Shown here: in pieces, positions 33,990 to 44,891 of the stretch | Position numbering within the stretch: the stretch's first letter is position 1 | Layout of the letters: each line of letters opens with the position of its first letter | NCBI GenBank assembly: GCA_001600875.1 | Contig: BCLD01000011.1 | Span: forward strand, 564,355 to 628,354 | DNA: 64,000 bases | Origin: Solicoccozyma terricola | Taxonomy: Eukaryota > Basidiomycota > Tremellomycetes > Filobasidiales > Piskurozymaceae | Direction: 5' to 3' | Translations under genes and position numbers: made by a program | The notes under the pieces: model-generated | Told to the model about the DNA's origin: nothing | Seen by the model: the letters and a program-made list of their open reading frames with translations, nothing else | Database searches by the model: none

Positions 33990-36375
33990 ATGTCATCTGC
34001 ATTCTATTCACTCACTCTGGGTTCATCCCATAACCGCTCCAAGTCCAAGAAAGAAGCAGAGCTCATCAACAACATCAAGAGGAATCGAGAAAGTCATGTG
34101 AGCGTTGATCCAGTGATCCGTCCATTGGTTGCAGGCATACTCACAAACCCCATCGTTGTGATTTCGATACAGCAGCATAAACATACCAAACATTCAGTAG
34201 ATACATCGCATACTCTTCCTTCCGAATTAGACTTCTTCGGATCCCATCATGCTTCAACATCTACAACCGTCGATGGAGGTGACCACGCCGTTTCAACTTC
34301 CAAGAACAAACGACGCAAATTGGAACACACTTCAGACTCTGAACCCGACTCTTCAAATGACGATTCCTCTTCATCTGAAGAAGAAGAAGTAGATCTCCCT
34401 TCCCCACCAGCACAAAAAATCTCGATCTCAGCACCAACAACCCGATCTCTTCCATCTTCATTCCAATCCTTCCTCTCCCTCTTATCTCATCCTTTACCAT
34501 CTCTCTTAATCGAAACCACTCGTGATACTCTTGCTCGGAATTTGAAGAGGAACGGTTGGAGATCGATGTGGGGGGTTCAAGGTGCTGTTGCAGGAGCTAT
34601 GTTAGGTCTTGGATTGAACGAGAACGAGGACAAGAACGCAGTTGCATTGAATCCAGACGTCATGGTTGTGGCTCCAACGGGATCTGGAAAGACTTTATCA
34701 TATCTCCTACCTCTCATACTAAAACTCGGACAACCAGCTCGATCTCTCCTCTCCTCCACAACCGCCAACAAAGACACTCCCGAAACAGAAAACGGTACTG
34801 GTATCCGCTCAATTATCCTCCTCCCAACACATGAATTAGCCACTCAAATTCATTCCGAAATATTCAAACTCTTACTCACTGCCAAGTCGAGAACCGGACC
34901 ACAGAAGAATAAAGAAGAATCGTGGAGAGTGTTGATGTTGGAGAAAGCTACGGAAGCAGCTGTTATCGCTTCTGCCACTCGGGATGATGATGGGAAGACG
35001 TTAGGTGTGGATATATTGATCGCTACCCCGGAAAGACTACATGCTTTAGTCGAGGAGAAGAAGATTTCTCTCGCTAGGTTCGTTCCAAACATCCTTCTTT
35101 TCTTCCTAAAACCATAAATAAAACACCCACTAACAATCGGGGATTATCTATCAAACAGTGCTCGATATCTCATACTAGACGAAGCAGATCGACTTCTCTC
35201 ACACGAATTCTTACTTCAAACTCGGCCGATTCTGAGTGCATGTTCCAATTCGTCACTTCAAAAGGCGTTTTTGAGCGCTACTATGGATGCTGGACCGGAA
35301 AGTGAGGCGAGAACGTGGTTGAGGGATGGAGGTGTTAGGGTTGTCGTTGGTGTCAAGTGAGTCGATGTCGACGTTGGAAAGGGGAAAAATCCTAGAATGC
35401 TTACGAAAACGAAACATACTTGAAACCCGTAGAGACGCAGCGACCACTACTGTCGATCAACAACTAACATTCTGCGGTTCTGAACAAGGGAAACTCCTCG
35501 CTCTCCGCAACCTGATCACCTCGGGTTCCCTTCCCCCTCCGACATTAATCTTCGTTCAATCAATCGAACGAGCAAACCAGCTGTATCGTCAGTTAGTAAT
35601 GGATGGGAACGTAGCTGAAGTAGGAGTTGTGCATTCGGAGAGGAGTAAAAGTGCGAGAGAGAAGACGGTCAATGAGTTTAGAGAGGGAAAAGTGTGGATG
35701 CTCGTTGTGACGGAGTTGATGGCAAGGGGATTGGATTTCAAGGGCGTCGAGGTTGTGGTGAACTACGGTGAGTCGACGGGAGTAATGAGGAAGAGCGAGT
35801 TTGAAAACTCATTCAAACCCTCCCTTTACGGCGTCACAGATTTCCCTCAAACTGTGCAAAGCTACATTCATCGCATCGGTCGAACCGGTAGAGCAGGACG
35901 TAAAGGTACCGCCATCACCTTTTTCACTTTAGAAGATGGTCCTTATCTACGAACGTGAGTTTGTGCGCTCTCCCCTCGGTCTATCCACGAACATATGCTT
36001 AAACCCTCCTCCTTCTCGTCCAACTCAGCATCGCCAATGTCATGCGCACGTCTGGCTGCGAAGTCCCACCTTGGATGTTAGAGCTGCCTAAACCCAGCAA
36101 GAACCTCAAGAAACAGAGGAGACAAGCGCCACTGAAGAGAAAAGATGTGGGAGGTGATGCGCAGAGCATTGGAAAGAGAGACGTGAACAAGAAGAGGTGG
36201 GTGTGAAGGTTTTGTCCTTTTCGTTTCCTTGATCTACTAAGACTAACAAACTTAATGTCATGGTGGCAGGGACATGATTCAAGGTAGCAAGAATCGCAAA
36301 GTAAAGCAACCACAGGGCCCAGGGGGACTCAAGAAGAAGGGTGGACCATCGACGGAGATCGATTTAAGCGAGTGA
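33990..36375 (+). CDS. ROK1: ROK1/DDX52-type DEAD-box RNA helicase
   Basis: Rok1 is a nucleolar ATP-dependent helicase acting on snR30 and early 40S pre-ribosomes. Seven exons: 33990-34097, 34173-35077, 35159-35356, 35433-35767, 35840-35954, 36029-36196 and 36270-36375; 644 residues. Motif I APTGSGKT, motif II DEADRL, motif III SATMD, a [14 protein letters not shown] motif V and motif [12 protein letters not shown] are intact. The C-terminus has [15 protein letters not shown], a Rok1/DDX52 mark, then a basic tail. The Q-motif region is unusual: [11 protein letters not shown] stands where PTPIQ-like residues are normal, and about 15 extra residues precede motif I. Intron 1 is 75 nt, in frame and stop-free, with an ACAGCAG acceptor. 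Diverges from the kinesin gene with 127 bases between starts. Confidence 0.9.
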
Positions 36376-36560
36376 AGATGCGGTTTGGGGAATCTGTCAG
36401 ATAGCTCATGATACGGTTCTAAACGATATATCACGATCAACACTGCCCATATACTAAGAATATACATTTAAAGACGGGAAGAGAGGGGAGAAGGGGGGGG
36501 GGGGGGTGTACAACAAAGCGTACATTTAGCGGTCGCTCGGGCTTTTGGAGGGGTCTAAGT

Positions 36561-38880
36561 CTAAGGCAATCTCGCTTGCTCTTCATGAGCCTGTCTTGCG
36601 AATTCGGCTGCTTCCTCGCGGCTGAACCTGATGATTTCGATAGGACGGGGTTGTCAGATCACCCGTTGAAGGGAAAACGAAAAATCCCCCAAAAAAAATA
36701 AAAACACGACTTACCCTGGAACGGTACCTCGAGTCACTGGGTCCGGTTCCTTGAGCGCGAATGGACTGCAATCGATGAGTAGATTTTTCACTCCGTCAGT
36801 AGTGATTCACAGATGCCTCGGACTCCCGCCAAACATATTGGTAGACTGTTCATTCGCCACTCACTTGAAGTCCAATTGTTGATCCAAATTCGCCAGTGTG
36901 TGATTTACGAACCTATGAGTAGCTTCATCCGCTCTCACGGCTTTTATCACATCGAGAAGCATAGCGTCTTCAGGTAACCTCCAGTAATCCTATCCCAACC
37001 GTCTGTCAGCTGTCTCTTACACATACCACACGCTCTCGAAAAGAAAAGTGAGAAGTCAACTCACAATTGCTATACCAGGAGCTTTCACGTCCTCCCATTC
37101 CGGTATCCAACCTCTTTTCATGTCTTCAATACACCTAGTATAAGTTATGCAAGCCTCTTCCTCTAGATACCCAACGAACCTATGCGCCGCTGAAGGTGAT
37201 ATCAGGTATGAGAGGAAGAAGATGTTGAAGAATACCCCTTGGATTCCGAGTACGAAAGCCCGGAATAAGATTGAAGGTTGTTTGATAGTCATGAATGTGC
37301 TAGTAGTGGGGTCAAAAAGGGAGGATAATTAGTTACCAGCTCTCACGATAATCGTCATGACATGTTAAACCCTCCGCGGAAAGGTTCCTAGATCTCTCCC
37401 AAAACCCTCATTACGGGATTTTTCTTTTTTCTCTTTTACTCACAGGAGATGCATCCTTTCATTTTCAGCTTCAGATAACAACGTATGAATCCATCCACCA
37501 TCACGTCTCTATCGTCCGCGGAATCGCCGTCAGCAAAAAAAAAACAACTCTTCTCCCCCATTTCACCTTGCCCATTTGCAGGGAGCTTTGGAAACCCCCC
37601 CAAACACTCACCATCAATCTCAAACTCCTCAAATGTCTAACAACACCAGCTACCATCCCTGGAACTCCAGCTACAGATTCCAACATTAATATTCTAGATA
37701 ACCATTGATCTGGTGTTAGGATGTAACCACCATCACGGAGTTGTTTTACGGTTAGTGGTTTAGTTGGTGTTGTCGGGGTTGTGGTGGAAGTGAGAGCAGT
37801 GGAGGTGGCGGGTGTCGGGGAGGAGGAGGAGGTCGCGGTCGATGCGGTCGATGTCGCGGTCGCGGTGGTGGTGGTCAGAGGGTTTAAAGTCGAATCAGGA
37901 ATAGGTTTATGTCGATAAAACGTAACGAGATCGAATGAAGTACTATAGTATTATCCGAATGAACGCCCCCCATAAAAAGGAAAAGATAAAAAACCCGAAA
38001 TCACCCCAGAATCAGTTCCATCATTTATTTTTACTCCCTCATACCGACCCGCAGAGTACGAAAAAGACCACCACAACTCACCGACAAAGCGAAACTAAAC
38101 CTGAAGCTATCTTATCACCGAATGTCTTCCTTTCCCTCCTTACAACCTGTACCGATTCAAGTTCCTAAAAGAGAAAGAAATCCCCGCCCCGCCCAACCCA
38201 TCATCAGCTTCGAGCTTTTATTTCCCCCCCCCCAACCCCCCAACTATATCCTTCTATACCGCGAATAAACAAAAAGGTCCCGAGGGGGCGCAACTCACCT
38301 CAAGTGTGTAAATCGGATGTGAAATAGTCCATGGTCCAGTTCGAGTTTTATCATTAAGATCATCACTGATGACTGGAATCAAACCATCTGTTTTTGATTT
38401 TTATCTCCAACAAAGTCAGTAAACCCGTATCATCCCCTTCCTGTCTTCCCCCCCCCCCCCCCCCCCCCCTCTTCTCTCTCTCTATATCTCACCTTTCGAA
38501 TGTCTACCTTCACTTCCCTTCCCACCTTCCATAACAACCTTTCTAACCCCAACTCCAACCCCAAACCCTCCAACCCCTTCCCCCTCCCTCATCCCCTCCC
38601 CCTTCCCTTCCTTCCCCCGCTCACCCTCACCCCCTCTCCCAGCCTCCCCTCCCCTCCTCAACACAACCTCCACCCCATCCGCTTCTTCTCTCGCTTTAAC
38701 ATCCTCAAGAAGAGCTGTTGATTGAGTAGCGTGAATACGTGGAGTTGGAGTGACTAATGTTCTGATTAGATAGCGGGTGGGTGTGTGGGTGTGCGTGGGG
38801 AAAGGGATGGGGATGGGACGATGGAAGAGGAGAGGACGAGTGGATGTTAGAGATCGGGTGAGGTGGCGGGAGAGTGCCAT
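36561..38880 (-). CDS. AOX1: Mitochondrial alternative oxidase
   Basis: A diiron ubiquinol oxidase of the inner mitochondrial membrane that bypasses complexes III and IV. Nine exons: 38880-38493, 38387-38299, 38164-38082, 37942-37612, 37508-37444, 37299-37065, 36989-36865, 36765-36715 and 36627-36561; 477 residues. All iron-ligand motifs are present: LESVAGVPGMV, NERMHLLTF, YLEEEACITYTR and RADEATHRFVNH. The N-terminus is Arg/Ser/Thr-rich, a presequence. Two oddities: a Gly/Glu/Arg-rich stretch in exon 1 (residues about 70-125) and a Thr/Ala/Ser/Pro-rich insert of about 37 residues in exon 4 between KPIPDST and KQLRDGGYIL. The intron-1 donor side carries a 22-base G run on the coding strand. 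Confidence 0.95.
38448..38469. repeat. 22-nt C homopolymer in AOX intron 1
   Basis: Run of C on the plus strand (G on the AOX coding strand) shortly after the intron donor. Similar runs occur in PPT1 and RRM-gene introns. Confidence 0.8.
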
Positions 38881-39843
38881 GTTGAGAAATGTGGTGTGCG
38901 GTGGGAGGTGGGGAGGTGAGATTTGAATTGGAATGAATTAGTCGAGGAACAGGGGGGACCTCAAGTCTTGATCTTTTTCTATATACCAGTCCCCCCCCCC
39001 TTGTCATCCGCCCCGAATCCTTTTCCATCCCCGGATGCTCCTATTTGCGTGCGCCCGGTGGTGGTGCCTTGGGCCGTACCCCGAGCTCCACGTGGCACTT
39101 TGGAATGCGGCAACAGCGGCATCACTCGGCGCGGATCCCCCCCCCTTCCCTCCCGACCTACGCCCCTTCCCTCCCGCGCCCCTGATCGCTGAATCACGCA
39201 GTTCCGGGAATACCCCGGAATTGCGAATCTCGCCGCGACTAGGGGGTTGGCTCAGCAAACTCCCGTTCAATTCAACTCCATTCAGTTTGGGCAAGCGAAG
39301 GGAAAGGGAAGCGAAGGGAAGCGAAATGGAAGCGATGCGGTTGGATGAAAAAATATCAACTCCTCCGCCTCCACTTCCGTTTCACTCCCGCATCTAGGCG
39401 ATTGAATCAGGCGATTGAATCGGGCGATTGAATAGAACTCGGTATGGACACCCCGTGTTCCCGCCCGGTGCATGGAAACGAACGACCATTTGTCATCCGT
39501 TCTATTTAGCGAGCAATCTGTTCTCCTGTCTTGCGAACAGAGTGAACGGTTTATTTCTTCGTGGAGAACAACTAGCATCCATTTTGCTTCATCTTCGCCT
39601 TCTTCCTTCTCTTCTCCTTGTTCTTCTCTTTCTTTGTCTTTCTTTCTTGCTCTCATCCACCTCTTTCCTCCGATCTGGAGCCCCACCCTCCCACACGTGT
39701 CCAGGTCCCAGTCGCGTGTTTTCCAAATGATACACGTCACCAATCAGAAGCCCATATCATTGTAACACCTAACCATCCCACCCCCCCATTCGTATTTCCC
39801 AACCCCTCCCTCCCTCCCTCCCTCCCCCCTCTTCCAACGCATC
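38881..39843. promoter_or_regulatory. Divergent AOX/GH71 intergenic region
   Basis: 963 bases between two divergent starts. It holds two CACGTG words (39089-39094 and 39694-39699), a purine-rich GGGAAGCGAA-type tandem stretch near 39293-39335, three tandem GGCGATTGAAT units, and a CCCT/TCCC array just before the GH71 start. No coding frame is supported. Confidence 0.5.
39397..39435. repeat. Three tandem 13-bp units (GGCGATTGAATCR)
   Basis: Units at 39397-39409, 39410-39422 and 39423-39435. They share GGCGATTGAAT and differ only in the last two bases (CA, CG, AG). Exact tandem phasing in a promoter is suggestive of a cluster of binding sites. Confidence 0.8.
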
Positions 39844-42383
39844 ATGTTCACCAACCTCAAATCTCGATTAAATCCTCGCTCAAAGAATGAATCAATGACT
39901 GGAAATGCAAAAAGGGATAATGACAATGACAAAGATCAATACCGAGACCGAGATCAGAGAAAGAAGAGGAATGGAATCGTTACTGCTCATTTCATGGTCC
40001 GTTTCTCAAAACGAACCCCTTTTTTTTTATTTTTTTTCAATCCCTTTTCTCATCTCTCCTTTTCTATTTCCTTTGCTTTAACTTGTCCGTTTTTTTTCAT
40101 CGTATTGATTTTTTTTTTTTCCTTTCTTCTTCTTTAACATCTTTTCTTTACCTTTTGGGATTTGGGATGAAACTAGTTGGGTAATACGTACGCGTATACT
40201 CGTACGAATTGGGAAACGGATCTTCGTATTGCACAATCAATTGGAATGTATGTCTTTTTTTTTTTCGTGAGGGGATCTACAGATCATACTCGTTTTTTCC
40301 AAATTCCCGCCTAAGAAATCACGCTTTAATCGAATATTTCTTATCTGATTCCTTTTTTTTCTTCTTCCGTTTCCTTTTCTCTTTTCTTCCAGAGATGCAT
40401 TCGCTCTTAATCTTGGACCTGAAGAATGGCAATTCACACAACTCCAAACAGCATACAAAATAGCTGAAGAACTCTCCAATTCAAACCCCAATTCAAATCT
40501 CCAACATTCCAAAATACAAAATCCAATACCCAAATTATTCATCTCATTCGATATGAACGTTCTTCCTTCCACATCCTCATCCAACCTCTCTTTTTTAATT
40601 TCAATCCTAATCAAAGTATCTAAATCATCCTCCCAACTCCGGATAACAAAAACCGAGGTTCACGGAATCAGGATGGTGGGAGATGGTGATGGAAGGGGAG
40701 AGGGTCTGATTGTTGTTTCGACGTTTGGAGGTGGAGATGTGAGGTTTGGAGGTAGCGGGTGGAAAGGGTTGAAGGAAGGGATGAAGAGGGAAGGTTTTGA
40801 TGTTGAGTGTTTTGGGATGGTTGGATCCCCGGGGGGGGGGGGCGCTACAATGCTGATTTTTTGGATTTTTTTTGGTCTTTTTACACTTTCTTTTGGATTG
40901 GGGGTGGGGGTTGTTTCTTTGGGGGCCTGGGTTTGCGTTTTTTTCGTTTTTTTTTATTCTCGTTTCAGATTTTCTTCATTCCTGCATTCTTCTTACCGCC
41001 AACCGAAATATTACAAATGGATTATGTGGATGGGACGTTCGCTTGGAATGCTGGTTGGTATGTCTTTGATCAAAGATACAGTGCGACTATATAACTCGAT
41101 GATTAATTAACACGGAGCGATTTTTTTCGGGGTTTTCTTCTAGGCCAACGACTAGAGCGGGGTTGACACTGGATGAAGATCGACCGTTTATACAACATGT
41201 GAGGGAATTCTTGTTTCTCTGATCCCTTCGGTCAACAACAAAACAAGAGATGAGCAGACACTCATCCCGGAGGGACATATACACTTTTTCCAATCGACAG
41301 AATTCGAAGAAACCATACATGGTAGCTGTATCACCTTGGTTCTTTACGCATTATGGTACTGAGCCACCATGGGGATGGAACAAGTAAGTCAATTGCGAGT
41401 GTATTTTACTATTCGATTGATGTGAATCTGATTCGAATTGGGTGGTTTAGGAATTGGATCTGTGAGTGATGGTTTTGTTTTAACACGACTTGGGAAAAAA
41501 ACGAGTGCGGTAGCTCATCGTTTTGCCTCAAAAACAAATTGTTTCGCAATCAAGATCCATCAGACGATAGTTTATATCTCCGCCGTTGGTCTCAAATTCT
41601 CGATCCATCTTTCCACCACGAGTTCGTGCAGATCATCAGCTGGAATGATTATGGCGAGTCACACTGTATGTTCACTTACCTCCTTTGTGCTTCCTTACTA
41701 CCTGATGCTGATGTCGACAAGGCGCGTTGGACAGACATCGCACCGATCTCAGGTAGTCAACCGGGTTCGGAATCGTGGACGGATGGAATGAATCATGATG
41801 GTTGGTTGGAGATGACGAAATGGTTCGTGAGGAGGTACAAGGGTTTACCGAACAATCAACGGGAGAGGGTATGTCTCCCCTCTAATCTGCCCCGCTCTGA
41901 CATTCCATCATCGAGGATGATACACTCACGCACAGTCCCAATGCTTGCTTTAGATCAAGGTCTATCTGACGTATAGAACCCAGCCGGCGGCTTTGATGAT
42001 TGAGGATCCCGTGGGCCGCCCTGATCGGGCTGACATGGTGCGTGATTGCGTATCGAGATGGGAGGCTATGTTACAAGTGCCGACTAGATCTCAACTTGCA
42101 GGCCCAAGATCTCATAAGCGTTCTCATAACATTCGCGCCTGACATCGATACTCGCAACTGGACATTCCAACTTTTGAATGGAGGACGGACGACGACTACG
42201 AGGCTGCAACCGGACAGCGGTATCGACCAACAGAACTTTACTATACCCTTCACACCTGGCGATGTCTCATTCGTGGTTCACTCTGGCTCCGAGGTAATCC
42301 TTGAGGGTAAGGGCAGACAGATCATCCATCACGCAAATACATACAACTTCAACGCCTGGACAGGTTACATAGCTGTAGAGTAA
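39844..42383 (+). CDS. GH71 alpha-1,3-glucanase (mutanase family)
   Basis: Hydrolyses alpha-1,3-glucan, a fungal wall and capsule-anchoring polymer. Eleven exons: 39844-39996, 40177-40247, 40393-40801, 40969-41057, 41144-41198, 41301-41383, 41451-41461, 41555-41665, 41735-41868, 41954-42037 and 42102-42383; 493 residues. Family words after splicing: VTAHFMLGNTYAYT, SIGIDAFALNLGP, LFISFDMN, LQMDYVDGTFAWNAGWP, YMVAVSPWFFTHYG, VQIISWNDYGESHYIAPI and a C-terminal beta-rich domain. The donors at 39997 (GTCCGT) and 40802 (GTTGAG) are weak but give the family-like protein. No signal peptide is visible: the N-terminus is basic then Asp/Lys/Arg-rich, so either this form is cytosolic or a leader exon was missed. 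Stops 35 bases from the aspartic protease stop. Confidence 0.88.
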
Positions 42384-42418
42384 CGCACAGCCCCCGATCG
42401 GCATCGCATCAAACCTCA

Positions 42419-44245
42419 TCATGCTAAAGGCGCAAACCCGACCCGCTGAGCGTTGTCAGTTGCATTGAAAGCGACGTAGACTTGTCGCATGAAGGCGTCA
42501 CCGGCAATCCAATTGTCTATGCCGGCGTAGTAGAGCATGGCTGGAATGGCTCGCTTTCAGCTACTCATTTAGGATTCGATGTGGCAGTGAAATGGCGATC
42601 ACTCACACTGGCAGTAAGGTACACCACCCTTCTCCGCACTTGCTGCGGGCACTTGGGAAGTCAAAAGGTTCTTTCCATTCAAAAGGAAGGATTGCCCGTT
42701 AAAGACTGTAGATGGTTCATAATCGCATAATTAGCTGGCTACTCTAGGTCACGAATGCACGAGTTCGCTCACCGAAGGTACCGGTGTAAGTGCCGTCGCA
42801 AGGAACGGCATAATGTCCTGGTGTAGTCAACGCGACAATTGAGTGGGAATCCGGGCGGTGACAGCGCACTGGTTTCTCACCTTCAGACCAATTGTCACTG
42901 TCCAAAGCGTGAAGATCTACAGCCGCAGGATCGCTGTAGAATGCCTGTACTGTATCCAAATCGAGGACAATGCCGGTCGTTCCGGAATCGATGATAAGAG
43001 ACCTTCCGCTGCCAAGCTCTTGATCGGATTTCGAACTTTTGAAGCTACCGACTTTGATTGCCCAGAAGCCTGCAGGCTGAATCACATCATTCCATTGAAA
43101 TACAGAATTCACGTCGCCTTTGATGCGGAGACGGTTGACGCCACCTATGGCTAGCTCACCGCCGGATGAGGACAGAGCGAACCCAAACATGGAGCCTGGC
43201 AATCGAATGTCTTCCGGTAACGTCTTTTGCTCATCGAAGAGGGTTTCTGCAAATCACGTCAAAGATCATTATGAGGTCGGTTCGGTCATCAGGATGGAAT
43301 ATTACAAGCAACTCACGGATGGAGGTATTCGCAGAAGCGCCCTTCCAAGCTGGACTTCCGACGCCAGGGAGGGCCATCCCCATTAAACTATGAAAATTGA
43401 TCACGCTCATCAGCTACGACCCCTGGTCCATGTCTCACAGCAACACATACGAGTCCACATCAATGTCACTGGTCGTTGCTACAGCGATAAATTGATTTGT
43501 GACCGTCTTGCCCGCCAAAGTAACAGTATCTGTGTGAAGAGTTCCGGATGTTTTGGATCCATCACCGTAACCGATGCTCCATGGTATGCCGAAGGGGCCT
43601 TTCGCTGTCGAGCTTTTTGAAGGATCAAACTGTAGGTTTTCGATACCCTGGTGTCAGTGCTTTGTTCACCTTCTAATCCGCTCTGGAAGAATGATGCCTC
43701 ACCTTTGCTCCGGCCTGCGACGTCAGGTTAAGACTGTCAGCTTAAAGGAAACGCCAAGTCTCCTACGTTGAACCCACACATTTTCCAGTACATGAACTGC
43801 CTTTCACCCATAGATCGCAGCTACCAGTATCCAAGTCGACTTTAAATGTTACGCTTGGAGTTCCCACTTGCATCTCGGCGTAATATAGCATCGGCATACC
43901 AGAGTTATCCGATACGGGATCTAGAAAGGTAACACTTCCACGTCCACTACGTTTGGCGAGAGAACGTCTCTGGGCAGTCGACGGGACACCATCGAATGGC
44001 TGTCCCGTATTCCGCTCATAGTTCTCCAGCAGGATGTCATATTTTCTGGCTACGTGTTTGGCATTCTGATTGTGGTATTGTGCATGCAAAGTGGCGTTGT
44101 CGGCGTATCGGCGATGAATTGGGACAGTGATGTGGGGTACTCCGACGGTTGGAGTTTTGGGTTCGGAAAAGGGTAGGGCTTTTGCATGATTCGCTAGGTG
44201 GAAAAGCATCGCAGACAGAGTAAGGAGAAGTTGATTCGGGAGCAT
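42419..44245 (-). CDS. Secreted pepsin-like aspartic protease (A1)
   Basis: Exons: 44245-43778, 43714-43703, 43647-43451, 43387-43317, 43246-42881, 42817-42773, 42705-42607 and 42540-42419; 459 residues. A signal peptide (LLLTLSAMLFHLANHAKA) is followed by a propeptide of about 80 residues and a Kex2-like LAKRS site. Both catalytic aspartates are present: DLDTGSCDLWV and IIDSGTTGIV. Further marks are YGDGSKTSGTL, YAGIDNWIAGDAFM and RVGFAPL at the end. The 12-nt second exon (AGAK) and a 63-nt in-frame stop-free intron (42818-42880) are needed for a family-like reading; retention of the latter would insert 21 residues before HYAVPCD. Substrate is unknown. Confidence 0.9.
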
Positions 44246-44891
44246 TGTGTATGAGATTGAGAAGGATTTGGGGTGGTGGGGATGAATGAAGAAGGGGGAT
44301 TGGGGGTATCGCAGAGCAGGTAGTGGATTGGGGATGGGGAATCAAATCAGGGATGGGGACGAGGTGGGCGGCTAACACTGGTATACCATTTTCTAATACC
44401 CTTTGTCTTATACCGTTTTTGTCGGATGCCCCTTGGTATCAGATCCTTGTACTACCTTTCCCGCTCGAACACGGAAATCCTGATCAACCTGACCGAAACC
44501 CTGTTCCCCGTGCTCTGATCCTTTGTGATCGTGTGAGCTGTAACGAACGTATCGCCAAGCAAGGAGTGCACTCTGAGTTTCGGACTCGCTCCTCTGTGTT
44601 TGTCCAAGACATTGTACGGCAAAAAGACCGACTTCTGACTGAAGGCGATGCTACGACCCGGGAAAGCGTGCCTAGTGAGGCTTTCCCATCTTCATGCACT
44701 TATTTCTCTCTTGTGTCCATCCATCATTCTCGCTGACCATCGGTGGCGAGGTGGTTTGCCCGTTCGCCACTCAGGTCCCACTATTTTGTGCCACGTGACG
44801 GATGTTGACATTTTGGAGAGAAAGTCGTGAACAAATCGAATTTCAGGTCGTCTACGTCCTCGCTCTCCTCGACTCCATCCCTGACACCATC
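44246..44891. promoter_or_regulatory. Divergent protease/GRC3 intergenic region
   Basis: 646 bases between the two starts. A CACGTGACG lies at 44792-44800, about 95 bases before the GRC3 ATG. The plus-strand frame of GRC3 stays open upstream to an ATG at 44802, which I did not choose because MPTPLSAIAARRAKA begins at 44892. Nothing else is supported. Confidence 0.45.
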
